Shown here piece by piece: positions 1 to 10,045 of a DNA stretch of 64,000 bases. This DNA comes from Gammaproteobacteria bacterium (GTDB taxonomy: Bacteria > Pseudomonadota > Gammaproteobacteria > Steroidobacterales > Rariloculaceae), in the NCBI GenBank assembly GCA_036381015.1, contig DASVDR010000033.1, forward strand, positions 1 to 64,000. The letters are read 5' to 3'. Under the pieces are notes generated by a model. It was given only the letters and a program-made list of their open reading frames with translations, was not told where the DNA came from and made no database searches. Numbering within the stretch: the stretch's first letter is position 1; every line of letters begins with the position of its first letter. The position numbers and the translations under genes are program-made.

Positions 1-47
1 TGTTCAGCGTCGCCCTCGATAGCGGCGTCAGTACGTACGTTGCGTCG

Positions 48-707
48 CTATCCCTGGGGCTTACTCGCGACCGGCCCGGCCTGGTCGAGCGACGAGGCGT
101 ACGCCACGAGGCCGTAGCGCGACACGCGGCCGTAGGTCGGCTTGAGGCCCGTGATGCCCGACAGCGCGGCCGGTTGGCGGATCGAGCCGCCGGTGTCGGT
201 GCCGGTGGCCGCCGGTGCGATGCGCGCGGCGACCGCGGCAGCCGAGCCGCCCGACGAGCCGCCTGGCACCAGTGCAGGATCCCACGGGTTGCGCACCGGC
301 CCGTAGAAGCTCGTCTCGTTCGACGAGCCCATCGCGAACTCGTCCATGTTCGTCTTGCCGAGCGTCACGGCGCCCGCGTCGTTCAGCCGCTCGACGACCG
401 TCGCGTCGTACGGAGACACGAAATTGTCGAGCATCCGCGAGCCGCACGACGTCTTCACGCCCGCCGTGCAGAAGATGTCCTTGTGCGCGATCGGGATGCC
501 GGTCAGCGGCCCCGCGGAGCCGTCCGCGAGCCGCCGATCGGCCGCCTCGGCCTCCGCGAGCGCCTCCTCCTCGGTGACGGTGATGAACGCGTTCAGCGCG
601 TCGTCGAAGCGCGCGATGCGCGCGAGGTAATGCCGCGCGACCTCCACGGCCGACATGCGGCGCGCGCGTAATGCCTCGGAGAGCTGAGCCAGCGTGAGTT
701 CGTGCAT
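48..707 (-). CDS. gatA: Truncated GatA, amidase subunit of Asp/Glu-tRNA amidotransferase
   Basis: Amidase-signature subunit that releases ammonia from glutamine for GatB-dependent amidation of misacylated Asp-tRNA or Glu-tRNA in the cytoplasm. The N-terminal half is clear: MHELTLAQL start, the HKDIF lysine, the GGSSGGS loop and the [10 protein letters not shown] serine strand, so all three catalytic positions are present. I start at the ATG at 707; a TTG six codons upstream is in frame but outside the family start. Family length is about 480 residues; here similarity stops after [11 protein letters not shown] and five unrelated codons lead to a stop, leaving about 219. The C-terminal half is absent, and bases 1 to about 65 do not continue GatA in any frame I can read. 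A disruption, a mobile-element edge or an assembly join would explain this. gatC lies immediately upstream, as is usual. Confidence 0.85.
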   Translation of the reverse strand: MHELTLAQLSEALRARRMSAVEVARHYLARIARFDDALNAFITVTEEEALAEAEAADRRLADGSAGPLTGIPIAHKDIFCTAGVKTSCGSRMLDNFVSPYDATVVERLNDAGAVTLGKTNMDEFAMGSSNETSFYGPVRNPWDPALVPGGSSGGSAAAVAARIAPAATGTDTGGSIRQPAALSGITGLKPTYGRVSRYGLVAYASSLDQAGPVASKPQG

Positions 708-726
708 CGGTGGAGAGTTAGACAAA

Positions 727-771
727 GGTGTCGGACACCATTTTCGCGGGAAAAAAGGTGTCTGACACCTT
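727..771. repeat. Pair of GGTGTC-N-GACACC palindromes between gatC and gatA
   Basis: Two 13-base palindromes, GGTGTCGGACACC at 727-739 and GGTGTCTGACACC at 757-769, are separated by an A-rich spacer. The second extends to AAGGTGTCTGACACCTT at 755-771. They fill the gap between gatC and the truncated gatA. The same motif recurs at 27837, 28257, 28279, 36243 and 36270. Function unknown; a dispersed palindromic repeat is the simplest reading. Confidence 0.8.
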
Positions 772-781
772 ATTTGGGCGG

Positions 782-1066
782 TCAGTCGATGACTTTCGGC
801 ACGAGATACAGCCCCCGCTCGACGGCCGGCGCGTTGCGCTGGTAGAGCTCGCGCCGATCGGTCTCGGTGACGACATCGTCTCGCAGCCGCTGCGGCCGGT
901 CGAGGGGATGCGCCATCGGGACGACCCCGTCGGTGGGCACGGCCTGTAGCTGCCCGACCATCTCGACGATGTCGGAAAGCTTCGCCGACACGTCCGCGAT
1001 CTCGTCGCTCGTGATCTCGAGTCGCGCGAGCTCACAGAGCTTCGCGATGTCTTGCTCGTCGAGCAT
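782..1066 (-). CDS. gatC: GatC, small subunit of Asp/Glu-tRNA amidotransferase
   Basis: 94 residues, the normal GatC length. GatC wraps around GatA and stabilises the GatCAB complex that makes Gln-tRNA or Asn-tRNA by transamidation. Recognisable features are the N-terminal helix with [13 protein letters not shown], the central [11 protein letters not shown] helix and the conserved region around [17 protein letters not shown]. It is the first gene of the leftward gatCA unit, 74 bases before gatA, with a palindromic repeat pair in that gap. It is divergent from mreB, sharing about 110 bases of upstream DNA that must hold both promoters. An amidotransferase implies that at least one of GlnRS or AsnRS is missing or non-discriminating; that is inference. 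Confidence 0.93.
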   Translation of the reverse strand: MLDEQDIAKLCELARLEITSDEIADVSAKLSDIVEMVGQLQAVPTDGVVPMAHPLDRPQRLRDDVVTETDRRELYQRNAPAVERGLYLVPKVID

Positions 1067-1100
1067 GGAAAGAACCGACCGGTGACCGAAGTCTCATTAG

Positions 1101-2219
<1,119 letters not shown>

Positions 2220-2317
2220 GCTCGGGCCTTGCAGGGCACTCGGTCTCGGGCGATCTCGTTAGCGAACAACTGCCGCCTCGAGCTCGGGGGTCCTAAGGGG
2301 AGGCTGCGCGCCGCGGG

Positions 2318-3235
2318 GTGGGCATGGGCGCTCCAAGCACAGCAACGGACGGTCTCGGCCGCGGGGGCGCCCCGCTCGGGGCCCGCTTTCTCCTGCTCGC
2401 GCTCGCGAGCTGCGCGCTGATGGTCGTGGATCACCGCGAGGAGCACCTCACGCCGGTCCGCCAGGCGCTGTCGCTCGCGCTCTACCCGGTGCGGCTGCTC
2501 GTCGACGCGCCGTTCAGCGCATGGCGATGGGCGCGCGTCACACTCGCCGAGCGGAGCGCGCTGCTCGAGGAGAACGCCAGCCTCGAGCGCGAGCTGCTGC
2601 TCGCGAACGCGCGGCTGCAGCGGCTCGACGCGCTCGAGGCCGAGAACGCGCGTCTCAGAGAGCTGCTCGATTCCACGGCACGGGTCACGGACCGCGTGCT
2701 CGTCGCGGAGATTCTCGCCGTCGATCTCGATCCGTACCGTCAACGGTTCAATGTGAACCGCGGCGAAATCGACGGCGCGTATGTCGGGCAGGCGCTGCTC
2801 GACGCGAACGGTGTCGTCGGTCAGATCGTCGAAGTCGGTCCGTTGACGTCGGAAGCGGTGCTGATCACCGACGCCGACCATGCCGTCCCGGTCATCGTGA
2901 ATCGCAACGGCTTGCGCACGATCGCGGTCGGCACCGGCGACAGCGGCCGGCTGCGCTTGCCGTATCTGACGAACAGCGCCGATATCCAGATCGGGGATCT
3001 GCTGCTCTCGTCCGGCCTCGGCGGCGTCTTCCCGGCGGGCTATCCGGTCGGCCGCGTCGTCGAAGTGCACATGCGTCCCGGCCAGTCGTTCGCGGAGGTC
3101 ATCGCCGAGCCTGCGGCCGCGCTCGACCGCGACAGCGAGGTGCTGCTCGTCTGGACGGGGGACGACGACGAGCTTTCCGACCCGACGGCGGACCGGAGTG
3201 CCGCAGCGAGCCTTGCGGAGGCGGCGCCGCGATGA
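2318..3235 (+). CDS. mreC: MreC, rod-shape-determining protein
   Basis: 305 residues. MreC is an inner-membrane protein with a periplasmic coiled coil and beta domain that links MreB to PBP2. One N-terminal membrane segment lies around residues 22-38 (RFLLLALASCALMVVD), followed by a coiled coil at about 80-125 (LLEENASLEREL and onward) and the beta domain with ILAVDLDPYRQRF and GQIVEVGP. The C-terminal tail after about 285 is acidic and low-complexity. GTG at 2318 or ATG two codons later (2324) are both possible; AGGGGAGG lies upstream. The stop overlaps the mreD start (ATGA), so the two are translationally coupled. Confidence 0.95.
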   Translation: MGMGAPSTATDGLGRGGAPLGARFLLLALASCALMVVDHREEHLTPVRQALSLALYPVRLLVDAPFSAWRWARVTLAERSALLEENASLERELLLANARLQRLDALEAENARLRELLDSTARVTDRVLVAEILAVDLDPYRQRFNVNRGEIDGAYVGQALLDANGVVGQIVEVGPLTSEAVLITDADHAVPVIVNRNGLRTIAVGTGDSGRLRLPYLTNSADIQIGDLLLSSGLGGVFPAGYPVGRVVEVHMRPGQSFAEVIAEPAAALDRDSEVLLVWTGDDDELSDPTADRSAAASLAEAAPR

Positions 3236-3702
3236 GGCTCGCCCCGGGGCTCACGTTGTTCCTCGCGCTGCTCCTCACGGCCCTGCCTCTGCCGCCGTCG
3301 GCCGCGGCGTTCAAGCCGGATTGGATTCCGGTCACCTTAATCTACTGGTCGCTCGCGTCGCCGCCCGCGTTCGGCCTGTTGGCGGCATTCGTGATCGGCC
3401 TCGGGCTCGACGCGCTCACCGGGGCGCTTCTCGGCCAGCACGCGCTCGCGCTCGTCACGGTCGTGTACCTGGTGCGGCGCTTCCGCCTGCGCCTGCGCGC
3501 GTTCCCGTTGTCGCAATGCACGATCGCGGTCGCCGTGGTGCTCGCGCTCTACGAGTTCGTGCTGTTCTGGGCGGACGGCGTCGCCGGACGCACGGTGCCG
3601 ATCGGCGAGCGATGGCAGCCGGTCCTGTCCGGCACGCTGCTGTGGCTGCTCGTCTGGTCCGCGTTCGACCATGGGCGCGAGCACGCGCCCGCGAGGCTCT
3701 GA
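3232..3702 (+). CDS. mreD: MreD, rod-shape-determining membrane protein
   Basis: 156 residues, nearly all hydrophobic, with about five membrane segments starting with LAPGLTLFLALLLTALPLP. MreD is the polytopic inner-membrane partner of MreC in the elongasome. Assignment rests on hydropathy, the family-like motif KPDWIPVTLIYWSLASP near residue 27 and position between mreC and mrdA. The start ATG overlaps the mreC stop by four bases; mrdA begins six bases after its stop. MreD is poorly conserved in sequence, so synteny carries much of the call. Confidence 0.92.
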   Translation: MRLAPGLTLFLALLLTALPLPPSAAAFKPDWIPVTLIYWSLASPPAFGLLAAFVIGLGLDALTGALLGQHALALVTVVYLVRRFRLRLRAFPLSQCTIAVAVVLALYEFVLFWADGVAGRTVPIGERWQPVLSGTLLWLLVWSAFDHGREHAPARL

Positions 3703-3708
3703 CTGCCG

Positions 3709-5637
3709 ATGGCGAAACGCTCGCAGACGCTGAAGGACCACTGGCGCGAGCAGCGGCTCTTTTTGTCGCGCGTGATCGGCGCGGCCGTCGTCGTCGTCGT
3801 GCTGACCGGCGTGCTCGTCGCGCGGCTCGTGCAATTGCAGATCGTCGACTATCAGCGCTTCAGCGAGCTGTCGCAGGACAACCGCTTGCGAATCGAGCCG
3901 CTGCCGCCGACGCGCGGGCTCGTCTTCGACCGCAACGGGCTGATCATCGCGGAGAACGTGCCGATCTGGCAGCTCGTGGCGATTCCCGAGCAGATCGACG
4001 ACCTCGACGCCGTGCTGCGCGACCTCGAGTCGCTCGATCTGATAGACCCGAGCGAGCATACGGTGCTCGTCGACCTGATCCGCTCGCACCGCGCATTCGA
4101 GCGCGTGAAGCTGCGGGATCTGACGGAGACCGAAGCGGCGCGGTTCGCGGTCCGCAGGCACCGCTTTTCCGGCATCGACATCCAGGAGGGGCTGATCCGC
4201 TACTACCCGTTCGGCCCGGCGAGCGCCCACGCCGTCGGCTACGTCGGCAGCATCAGCACCTATGATCTCGAGCGCATCGACCGGAGCAACTATGCGGCCA
4301 CGTCGCAAATCGGCAAGAGCGGGATCGAGCGCAGCTACGAGGACGTGCTGCACGGGCAGGTCGGCTATCGCCAGCAGGTCGTGAACGCTCAAGGCCGCGT
4401 GCTGTACGACCCGGCTTCGGCCACCGGCGACGGCGGCATCGCCGGGCTCGAGACGAAGTGGCCGGTGCCCGGCCGCAACGTCGTGCTGTCGCTCGACATG
4501 CGGCTGCAGCTCGCGACGCAGCAGGCTTTCGCCGGGCTGCGCGGCGCCGCCGTCGCGATCGACCCGGCGAACGGCGACGTGCTCGCGCTCGTCAGCGCGC
4601 CGAGCTTCGATCCGAACCGCCTCTCCGGCGGCTTGAGCCGCTCGGACTTCGCCGCGCTGAACACCGATCCCGACAAGCCGCTCTTCAACCGCGCGCTCGC
4701 AGGACGCTATCCGCCCGGCTCGACGATCAAGCCGTTCATCGGCCTCGCAGGCTTGCACCACGAGACCGAGCTTGCGCACGGCACCGTCTATTGTCCGGGC
4801 TTCTACACGCTTCCCGGGCACAGCCATCGCTATCGCGACTGGCGGCCTCAGGGGCACGGAACCGTCGACCTTCACGATGCGATCGTCCAGTCCTGCGACG
4901 TCTACTACTACCAGCTCGCGGTCGAGCTCGGCATCGATCGGATGGCCGCGGCGCTCGCCGGGTTCGGCTTCGGCGCGCCGACCGGCATCGACATCGCGGG
5001 CGAGGTCGGCGGCGTCGTGCCGTCGCGCGAGTGGAAGCGCAACGCGTTCAGCAGACCGGAAGATCAGGTCTGGTTTCCGGGCGAGACGGTGATCACCGGG
5101 ATCGGCCAGGGGTACACGCTCGTGACGCCGCTGCAGCTCGCGAACGCCACGGCCGTGCTCGCGGCCCGGGGCCGGCGCTTCCGGCCGCGGCTCTTGATCG
5201 CTACGCAGGATCCGGTCGACGGCGAGATGCACCGGCTCGAGCCCGAGGCGCTGCCTCCGGTCGAGATTGCGCCCGAGCACTGGGAGACGATCCATCAGGC
5301 GATGGTCGGCGTGACGACGGAACCACGCGGCTCGGGGCGCACCGCGATGCTCGGCACCGAGTACGTCGTGGCCGGCAAGACGGGCACCGCGCAGGTCTTC
5401 ACCCTCGAGCAGGAAGAGGACTACGACCCGGAGGAGATCGACGAGCGCCTGCGCGACCACGGTCTGTTCATCGCCTATGCGCCGGCCGAAGCGCCGGAGA
5501 TCGCTGTCGCCGTCGTCGTCGAGAACGGCGGCGGCGGAAGCAGCGCGGCCGCGCCGGTCGCGCGCAAGATGCTCGACGCCTACTTCGCGGCCCGGCCCGC
5601 CGCCGAGATCGGGGACTATGTCGCTCGCCAGCCTTGA
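3709..5637 (+). CDS. mrdA: Penicillin-binding protein 2 (elongasome D,D-transpeptidase)
   Basis: 642 residues, normal for PBP2. A single inner-membrane anchor lies near residues 22-46, then a periplasmic dimerisation/pedestal domain and the class-B transpeptidase domain that cross-links new peptidoglycan on the lateral wall. The active-site motifs are visible: STIK with serine 338 and lysine 341, SCD in IVQSCDVYYYQLA, and KTGTAQ. The KPFNRALAGRYPPGS-type approach to the serine is typical (here DKPLFNRALAGRYPPG). It lies between mreD and rodA; the rodA start falls inside its last 20 bases. This is the usual target of mecillinam-type beta-lactams. Confidence 0.96.
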   Translation: MAKRSQTLKDHWREQRLFLSRVIGAAVVVVVLTGVLVARLVQLQIVDYQRFSELSQDNRLRIEPLPPTRGLVFDRNGLIIAENVPIWQLVAIPEQIDDLDAVLRDLESLDLIDPSEHTVLVDLIRSHRAFERVKLRDLTETEAARFAVRRHRFSGIDIQEGLIRYYPFGPASAHAVGYVGSISTYDLERIDRSNYAATSQIGKSGIERSYEDVLHGQVGYRQQVVNAQGRVLYDPASATGDGGIAGLETKWPVPGRNVVLSLDMRLQLATQQAFAGLRGAAVAIDPANGDVLALVSAPSFDPNRLSGGLSRSDFAALNTDPDKPLFNRALAGRYPPGSTIKPFIGLAGLHHETELAHGTVYCPGFYTLPGHSHRYRDWRPQGHGTVDLHDAIVQSCDVYYYQLAVELGIDRMAAALAGFGFGAPTGIDIAGEVGGVVPSREWKRNAFSRPEDQVWFPGETVITGIGQGYTLVTPLQLANATAVLAARGRRFRPRLLIATQDPVDGEMHRLEPEALPPVEIAPEHWETIHQAMVGVTTEPRGSGRTAMLGTEYVVAGKTGTAQVFTLEQEEDYDPEEIDERLRDHGLFIAYAPAEAPEIAVAVVVENGGGGSSAAAPVARKMLDAYFAARPAAEIGDYVARQP

Positions 5638-6751
5638 ATGGGGGGCGAAGACCCGCAAGACGCTCGGCCGGCCGCTGCTCGGGAGGCTGGTCGTCGATCT
5701 GCCGCTGCTGTTGACACTGCTCGCCGTCACGGCGATCGGTCTCGTCGTCCTGTACAGCGCCGTCGGTGAGGATCTCGGGCGCGTCGCCCGCCAGGGCGTG
5801 CGCGCGGCGGCCGGCTTCGCCGCGTTCTTCGTGTTGGCGCAGCTCCCGCCGCGATATCTTCGCCTGTGGGCGCCGTGGCTCTACTGCGGCGTGCTCGGCT
5901 TGCTGCTCGCGGTGGCCGTCGAAGGCGAGATCAGCCAGGGCGCACAGCGCTGGCTCGACATCGGCATCATGCGCTTTCAGCCGTCCGAGCTGATGAAGCT
6001 CGCCGCCCCGATGATGGTCGCGTGGTTCATGCACGACCGCACGTTGCCGCCGACGTTTCCGCAGCTGCTCGTGCTCCTGCTGATCGTCGCCGTGCCGTCC
6101 GTGCTGATCGCGGAGCAGCCGGACCTCGGCACGGCGCTGCTCGTCATCGCCGCCGGCGGCCTCACGGTGCTCCTCGCCGGCATCAGCGTGCGGCTGATCG
6201 CGTTCGCAGTCGCGCTGTGCCTCGGACTCGCACCGCTGCTGTGGATGTCGATGCTCGATTATCAGCGCGCGCGCGTGCTCACGTTTCTGAATCCCGAGTC
6301 CGATCCGCTCGGCGCCGGGTACAACATCATTCAGTCGAAGATCGCGATCGGCTCGGGGCATCTCTTCGGCAAGGGATGGCTGAACGGCACGCAGGCCCAC
6401 CTCGAGTTCCTGCCGGAGCGGTCCACCGACTTCATCTTCGCCGTCCTGGCCGAGGAGTTCGGCCTGCTCGGCCTGCTGTTGCTGCTCGGCCTCTACCTCG
6501 TGCTGATCGGGCGCGGCCTGTACATCGCCGCGCAGGCTCAGGACACTTTCACGCGCCTGCTCGCGGGAACGCTCAGTCTCACGTTCTTCGTCTACGTGTT
6601 CGTCAACGCGGGAATGGTCTCGGGGCTGCTTCCCGTCGTCGGTGTGCCGTTGCCGCTCGTCAGCGCCGGCGGCACGTCGATGGTGACCCTGATGGCCGGT
6701 TTCGGTATCCTCGCGGCGATCAACGGCCACAGGAAGTTGCTACCGGCATGA
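5618..6751 (+). CDS. rodA: RodA, SEDS-family peptidoglycan glycosyltransferase
   Basis: 377 residues with about ten membrane segments. RodA polymerises lipid II into glycan strands in the elongasome, paired with PBP2. SEDS hallmarks are present: GAQRWLDIGIMRFQPSE, EQPDLGTALL, and near the C-terminus GMVSGLLPVVGVPLPLVS followed by GGTSMV. The ATG at 5618 lies inside the end of mrdA (20-base overlap), giving the expected N-terminus before VVDLPLLL. The stop overlaps the mltB ATG (ATGA). The close packing implies one transcript with coupled translation. Confidence 0.96.
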   Translation: MSLASLEWGAKTRKTLGRPLLGRLVVDLPLLLTLLAVTAIGLVVLYSAVGEDLGRVARQGVRAAAGFAAFFVLAQLPPRYLRLWAPWLYCGVLGLLLAVAVEGEISQGAQRWLDIGIMRFQPSELMKLAAPMMVAWFMHDRTLPPTFPQLLVLLLIVAVPSVLIAEQPDLGTALLVIAAGGLTVLLAGISVRLIAFAVALCLGLAPLLWMSMLDYQRARVLTFLNPESDPLGAGYNIIQSKIAIGSGHLFGKGWLNGTQAHLEFLPERSTDFIFAVLAEEFGLLGLLLLLGLYLVLIGRGLYIAAQAQDTFTRLLAGTLSLTFFVYVFVNAGMVSGLLPVVGVPLPLVSAGGTSMVTLMAGFGILAAINGHRKLLPA

Positions 6752-7773
6752 CGATCCGGAACGCGTCGCGCAGCAGCCTGCTCCTCGCTCTTCTCGTCGG
6801 GCTGGTTGCCGGTTCGGCTTCTGCCGACGCGGATCCCGACGCGGTCGAGCATGCCAAGGCGGCGTTCGTCGAGCGCATGGTGTCGCGCCACGGATTCGCG
6901 GCCGACGAAGTCGAGAGCGCGCTCGCCGGCGTCGAGATCAACGAGAAGATCCTCGAGACCATTGCGCGGCCGGCGGAGCGCGTCGTGCCGTGGTACGAGT
7001 ACCGGGAAATTTTTCTCACGCCGGAGCGGATCGCCGCGGGTGCCGAGTTCTGGCAGGCGCACGCGGCCGAGATCGCTCGCGCGAGCGAAAGCTACGGCGT
7101 CGCGCCGGAGATCCTCGTCGCGATCGTCGGCGTCGAGACCTACTTCGGTCGCCGCATGGGCAGCTACCGCGTGCTCGATGCGCTCGCGACCCTCGCGTTC
7201 GCGTATCCGCCGCGCGCGGATTTCTTCGCGTCGGAGCTCGAGTCCTTCTTTCTGCTCGCGCGTGACGAAGGTGCGGAGTTCTTCGACGCGGTCGGCTCCT
7301 ATGCCGGCGCGATGGGCGCCGGGCAGTTCATCCCGTCGAGCTTCCGCGCCTATGCGGTCGACGCCGACGGCGACGGCCGGCGCGATCTGTGGGGCGATTG
7401 GGACGACATCCTCGCGAGCGTCGCGAACTACTTCAAGGCGCACGGCTGGCGGGAGTCCGGGCCGGTCGCCGACCGCGTCACCCTGACCGACGCCTGGTCC
7501 GGGCATTCTCCGGCGAACGGCCTCGAGCTCGACTACACGGTGGGCGCGTTGAGGCGTCTCGGCTACGCGCTGCCGGCCGAGCGGGCGGAGGACATGCCGG
7601 CGACGATTCTCGCGCTCGAGGGCGGCGCGGAGGCGCTCGAGTATTGGGCCGGGTACCACAACTTTCGCGTGATCACGCGGTACAACCGCAGCGCCAAGTA
7701 CGCGCTCGCCGCGCACGAGTTGAGCCGCGCGATCCTCGACGCGCATCGTACCGCCTCGGCCGGAAGCGGCTGA
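6748..7773 (+). CDS. mltB: MltB-type lytic murein transglycosylase
   Basis: 341 residues. A Sec signal peptide (LLLALLVGLVAGSASAD, cleavage near residue 26) directs it to the periplasm; no lipobox cysteine is seen, unlike the E. coli MltB lipoprotein, so it may be soluble. It cleaves the MurNAc-GlcNAc bond to form 1,6-anhydro ends. Family motifs: VGVETYFGRRMGSYRVLDAL with catalytic glutamate 130, SYAGAMGAGQFIPSSF, and the DADGDGRRDLW motif that in MltB binds a metal. Start ATG overlaps the rodA stop. Placing a glycan-cutting enzyme beside the synthesis machinery is common in this operon type. Confidence 0.94.
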   Translation: MTIRNASRSSLLLALLVGLVAGSASADADPDAVEHAKAAFVERMVSRHGFAADEVESALAGVEINEKILETIARPAERVVPWYEYREIFLTPERIAAGAEFWQAHAAEIARASESYGVAPEILVAIVGVETYFGRRMGSYRVLDALATLAFAYPPRADFFASELESFFLLARDEGAEFFDAVGSYAGAMGAGQFIPSSFRAYAVDADGDGRRDLWGDWDDILASVANYFKAHGWRESGPVADRVTLTDAWSGHSPANGLELDYTVGALRRLGYALPAERAEDMPATILALEGGAEALEYWAGYHNFRVITRYNRSAKYALAAHELSRAILDAHRTASAGSG

Positions 7774-7775
7774 CG

Positions 7776-8609
7776 ATGGGCCTTCGCGTGCGCCGCTGCG
7801 CGGCCCTGATGTGTGTCCTGCTCGCGCTGCTCCAGTGGGGCTGCGCGTCGCGGCCGGAGCGGGCGTCCGCGCGCGCGCCGGACCCGATCAACCCGCCGCG
7901 AAGCGCGCTCGGCAACCCGCCGTTCTACGAGGTGCTCGGCAAGCGCTACTACGTGCTCGAGTCGAGCGACGGCTTCGTCGAGCGGGGCATCGCGTCATGG
8001 TACGGGCGCAAGTTCCACCGGCATCGGACGTCGAGCGGCGAGCGGTACGACATGAACGCGATGACGGCGGCGCACAAGACGCTGCCGCTGCCCACCTGGG
8101 TCGAGGTGACTAACCTCGACAACGGCCGGCGCGTCATCGTCAAGGTCAACGATCGCGGCCCGTTCGTCGACGATCGCATCATCGACTTGTCCTATGCGGC
8201 CGCGGAGGCGCTCGACATGGTACGCGCCGGCACCGCGCGGGTCGAAGTGCGCGCGCTCGGGGCCGCGCCGATCGTCGCCGAGGCCCGCGGGCGGCGGTCC
8301 CGTCGCGAAAGGCGCGCGGCCCTCTCGCTGATCAGCGAGGCGCACGCGGCGTCGCCCGCACGCGAGGAGCGCGGCTCGGGCGCTCTCTTCATCCAGGTCG
8401 GCGCGTTCTCGCAGCGGGACAACGCCGCGCAGCTCGTCGAGCGGCTTCGCGACAGCGGCTTCGACAAGGTGTTCGTCGTGTCGGGATCGGACGACCGGCT
8501 TCATCGCGTGCGCCTCGGGCCGTTCACGACCGTCGCGGAATACGACCGCGTCACCGAGGGGCTGCGTCGCGTCGGCGTCGCAGATACCCGGCTCGTCGTC
8601 GGACCCTGA
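7776..8609 (+). CDS. rlpA: RlpA, septal-ring lytic transglycosylase lipoprotein with SPOR domain
   Basis: 277 residues. Lipoprotein signal with lipobox LLQWGC (cysteine at about residue 23), then a double-psi beta-barrel domain (about 70-160) with GIASWYGRKFHRHRTSSGE and VKVNDRGPF motifs, and a C-terminal SPOR domain (about 207-277, starting FIQVGAFSQRDNA). RlpA proteins bind denuded glycan through SPOR and, in Pseudomonas, cleave naked glycan strands; whether this one is enzymatic is not shown by sequence alone. It lies two bases after mltB and before dacA. Confidence 0.94.
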   Translation: MGLRVRRCAALMCVLLALLQWGCASRPERASARAPDPINPPRSALGNPPFYEVLGKRYYVLESSDGFVERGIASWYGRKFHRHRTSSGERYDMNAMTAAHKTLPLPTWVEVTNLDNGRRVIVKVNDRGPFVDDRIIDLSYAAAEALDMVRAGTARVEVRALGAAPIVAEARGRRSRRERRAALSLISEAHAASPAREERGSGALFIQVGAFSQRDNAAQLVERLRDSGFDKVFVVSGSDDRLHRVRLGPFTTVAEYDRVTEGLRRVGVADTRLVVGP

Positions 8610-8625
8610 GCGCGCGGCTCGGGGC

Positions 8626-9786
8626 GTGAGAGCGGCTCGCAAAACCTATGCGATGTGTTGCTGGGTGCTCGCGGCGGCGCTCGCGGCCGCGGGCCACGCG
8701 AACGCGAGCGGCGTCGCGTCTCCGCCGTCCGTTCCGGCCGAGGCGTATCTGCTCGTCGATCACGTCACCGGGAGCGTCCTCGCCGAAGCGAACGCGGACC
8801 GTCCGCTGCCGCCCGCGAGCCTGACCAAGCTGATGACCGCCTACGTCGTCTTCGACGCGCTCCGCAACGGCCGCATTGCGCCGGACGATCGGGTGCTCGT
8901 CAGCGAGAAGGCCTGGCGGACCGGCGGGTCGCGGATGTTCATCGAGGTCGGCACCGAGGTCGCGGTCGCGGACCTGCTGCACGGGCTCATCGTGCAGTCC
9001 GGCAACGACGCGGCCGTCGCGCTCGCCGAGCACGTGGCCGGCTCCGAGGAGGCGTTCGTCGCGATGATGAACGAGCGCGCGGCCGCGCTCGGCATGGCGT
9101 CGACGACGTTCCGCAACGCGACCGGCCTGCCCGCCGCCGGGCACTTGACCACGGCCCGGGACCTGGCCGTGCTCGCGCGCGCCCTCGTCGACGACTTTCC
9201 GGAGTACCACTCGCTCTACGCCGAGCGGGAGTTCACGTACAACGGCATCCGGCAGTACAACCGCAACCGGCTGCTTCGGCGGGACCCGAGCGTGGACGGG
9301 CTGAAGACGGGCTATACGAGCCGCGCCGGGTACTGCATCGTCGTCACGGCCGCCCGCGAGGGCAGGCGCCTCGTGGCCGTGGTGCTCGGCGCGGATTCGA
9401 GCCGCGCGCGGCGCTCGGCCGCGCAGTCGCTGCTCGACTACGGGTTCTCGGCCTTCGAGACGTACAAGCTGTTCGCGAAAGGGGAACCCATCGGCGCGGC
9501 GAGGGTCTGGAAGGGTGTTGCGGACAGCGCCGCGGTCGGGCTCACGCAGGACGTTTACGTGACGATCCCGCGGGGTGCCTACGGCGCGCTCTCCGCCGTG
9601 ATGCAGCTGCCCGCCGCGCTCGTCGCGCCCGTCCAGTCGAACGTCGAGATCGGCGAGGTCAGCGTCTCGCTGGACGGCGAGCCGCTGCTGACGGCGCCGC
9701 TCGTCGTGCTCGACGCGGTCTCCGTGGGCGGGTTGTGGACGCGGGTGAAGCACGCTCTCCTGATGCGGCTCGAGGACGATGAGTGA
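8626..9786 (+). CDS. dacA: D-alanyl-D-alanine carboxypeptidase (PBP5/6 family)
   Basis: 386 residues with a Sec signal peptide (cleavage near ANAS, residue 28). Removes the terminal D-alanine from pentapeptide stems in the periplasm. The three serine-acyltransferase motifs are SLTK (S65, K68), SGN (125-127) and KTG (227-229). A C-terminal PBP5-type beta domain and a weakly amphipathic tail ending near LLMRLEDDE follow; such tails anchor the enzyme to the membrane. GTG start at 8626. The stop codon lies after the ybeD start (8-base overlap), so the two are coupled. Confidence 0.94.
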   Translation: MRAARKTYAMCCWVLAAALAAAGHANASGVASPPSVPAEAYLLVDHVTGSVLAEANADRPLPPASLTKLMTAYVVFDALRNGRIAPDDRVLVSEKAWRTGGSRMFIEVGTEVAVADLLHGLIVQSGNDAAVALAEHVAGSEEAFVAMMNERAAALGMASTTFRNATGLPAAGHLTTARDLAVLARALVDDFPEYHSLYAEREFTYNGIRQYNRNRLLRRDPSVDGLKTGYTSRAGYCIVVTAAREGRRLVAVVLGADSSRARRSAAQSLLDYGFSAFETYKLFAKGEPIGAARVWKGVADSAAVGLTQDVYVTIPRGAYGALSAVMQLPAALVAPVQSNVEIGEVSVSLDGEPLLTAPLVVLDAVSVGGLWTRVKHALLMRLEDDE

Positions 9787-10045
9787 CTCCGAATCCCTGC
9801 TGAAATTTCCGTGCCGGCTGCCGATCAAGGTGTTCGGCCGCAACGTCCCCGCGTTTCGCCGCACCACGATCTCGATCGTCGAGCGCCACTTCGGATCGCT
9901 CGATGCGACGGATGTTTCCGAGCAGCTGAGCCGTCGCGAAAGCTACGCGAGCCTCACGATCGTCGTGCACGCGGACAGCCGCGCGCAGGTCGACGCGCTC
10001 TACCGCGAGCTGACCTCGAACGACGACATCCTGATGGTGCTGTGA
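9779..10045 (+). CDS. ybeD: YbeD-family (DUF493) small protein
   Basis: 88 residues with an ACT-like ferredoxin fold expected for this family. Recognised by the start LLKFPCRLPIKVFG, the central FGSLDATDVSEQLSRRESYASLTI and the C-terminal ALYRELTSNDDILMVL. Function is unknown; E. coli YbeD also lies between dacA and lipB, and that order is conserved here. It overlaps dacA by eight bases and its stop overlaps the lipB GTG. Confidence 0.93.
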   Translation: MSDSESLLKFPCRLPIKVFGRNVPAFRRTTISIVERHFGSLDATDVSEQLSRRESYASLTIVVHADSRAQVDALYRELTSNDDILMVL

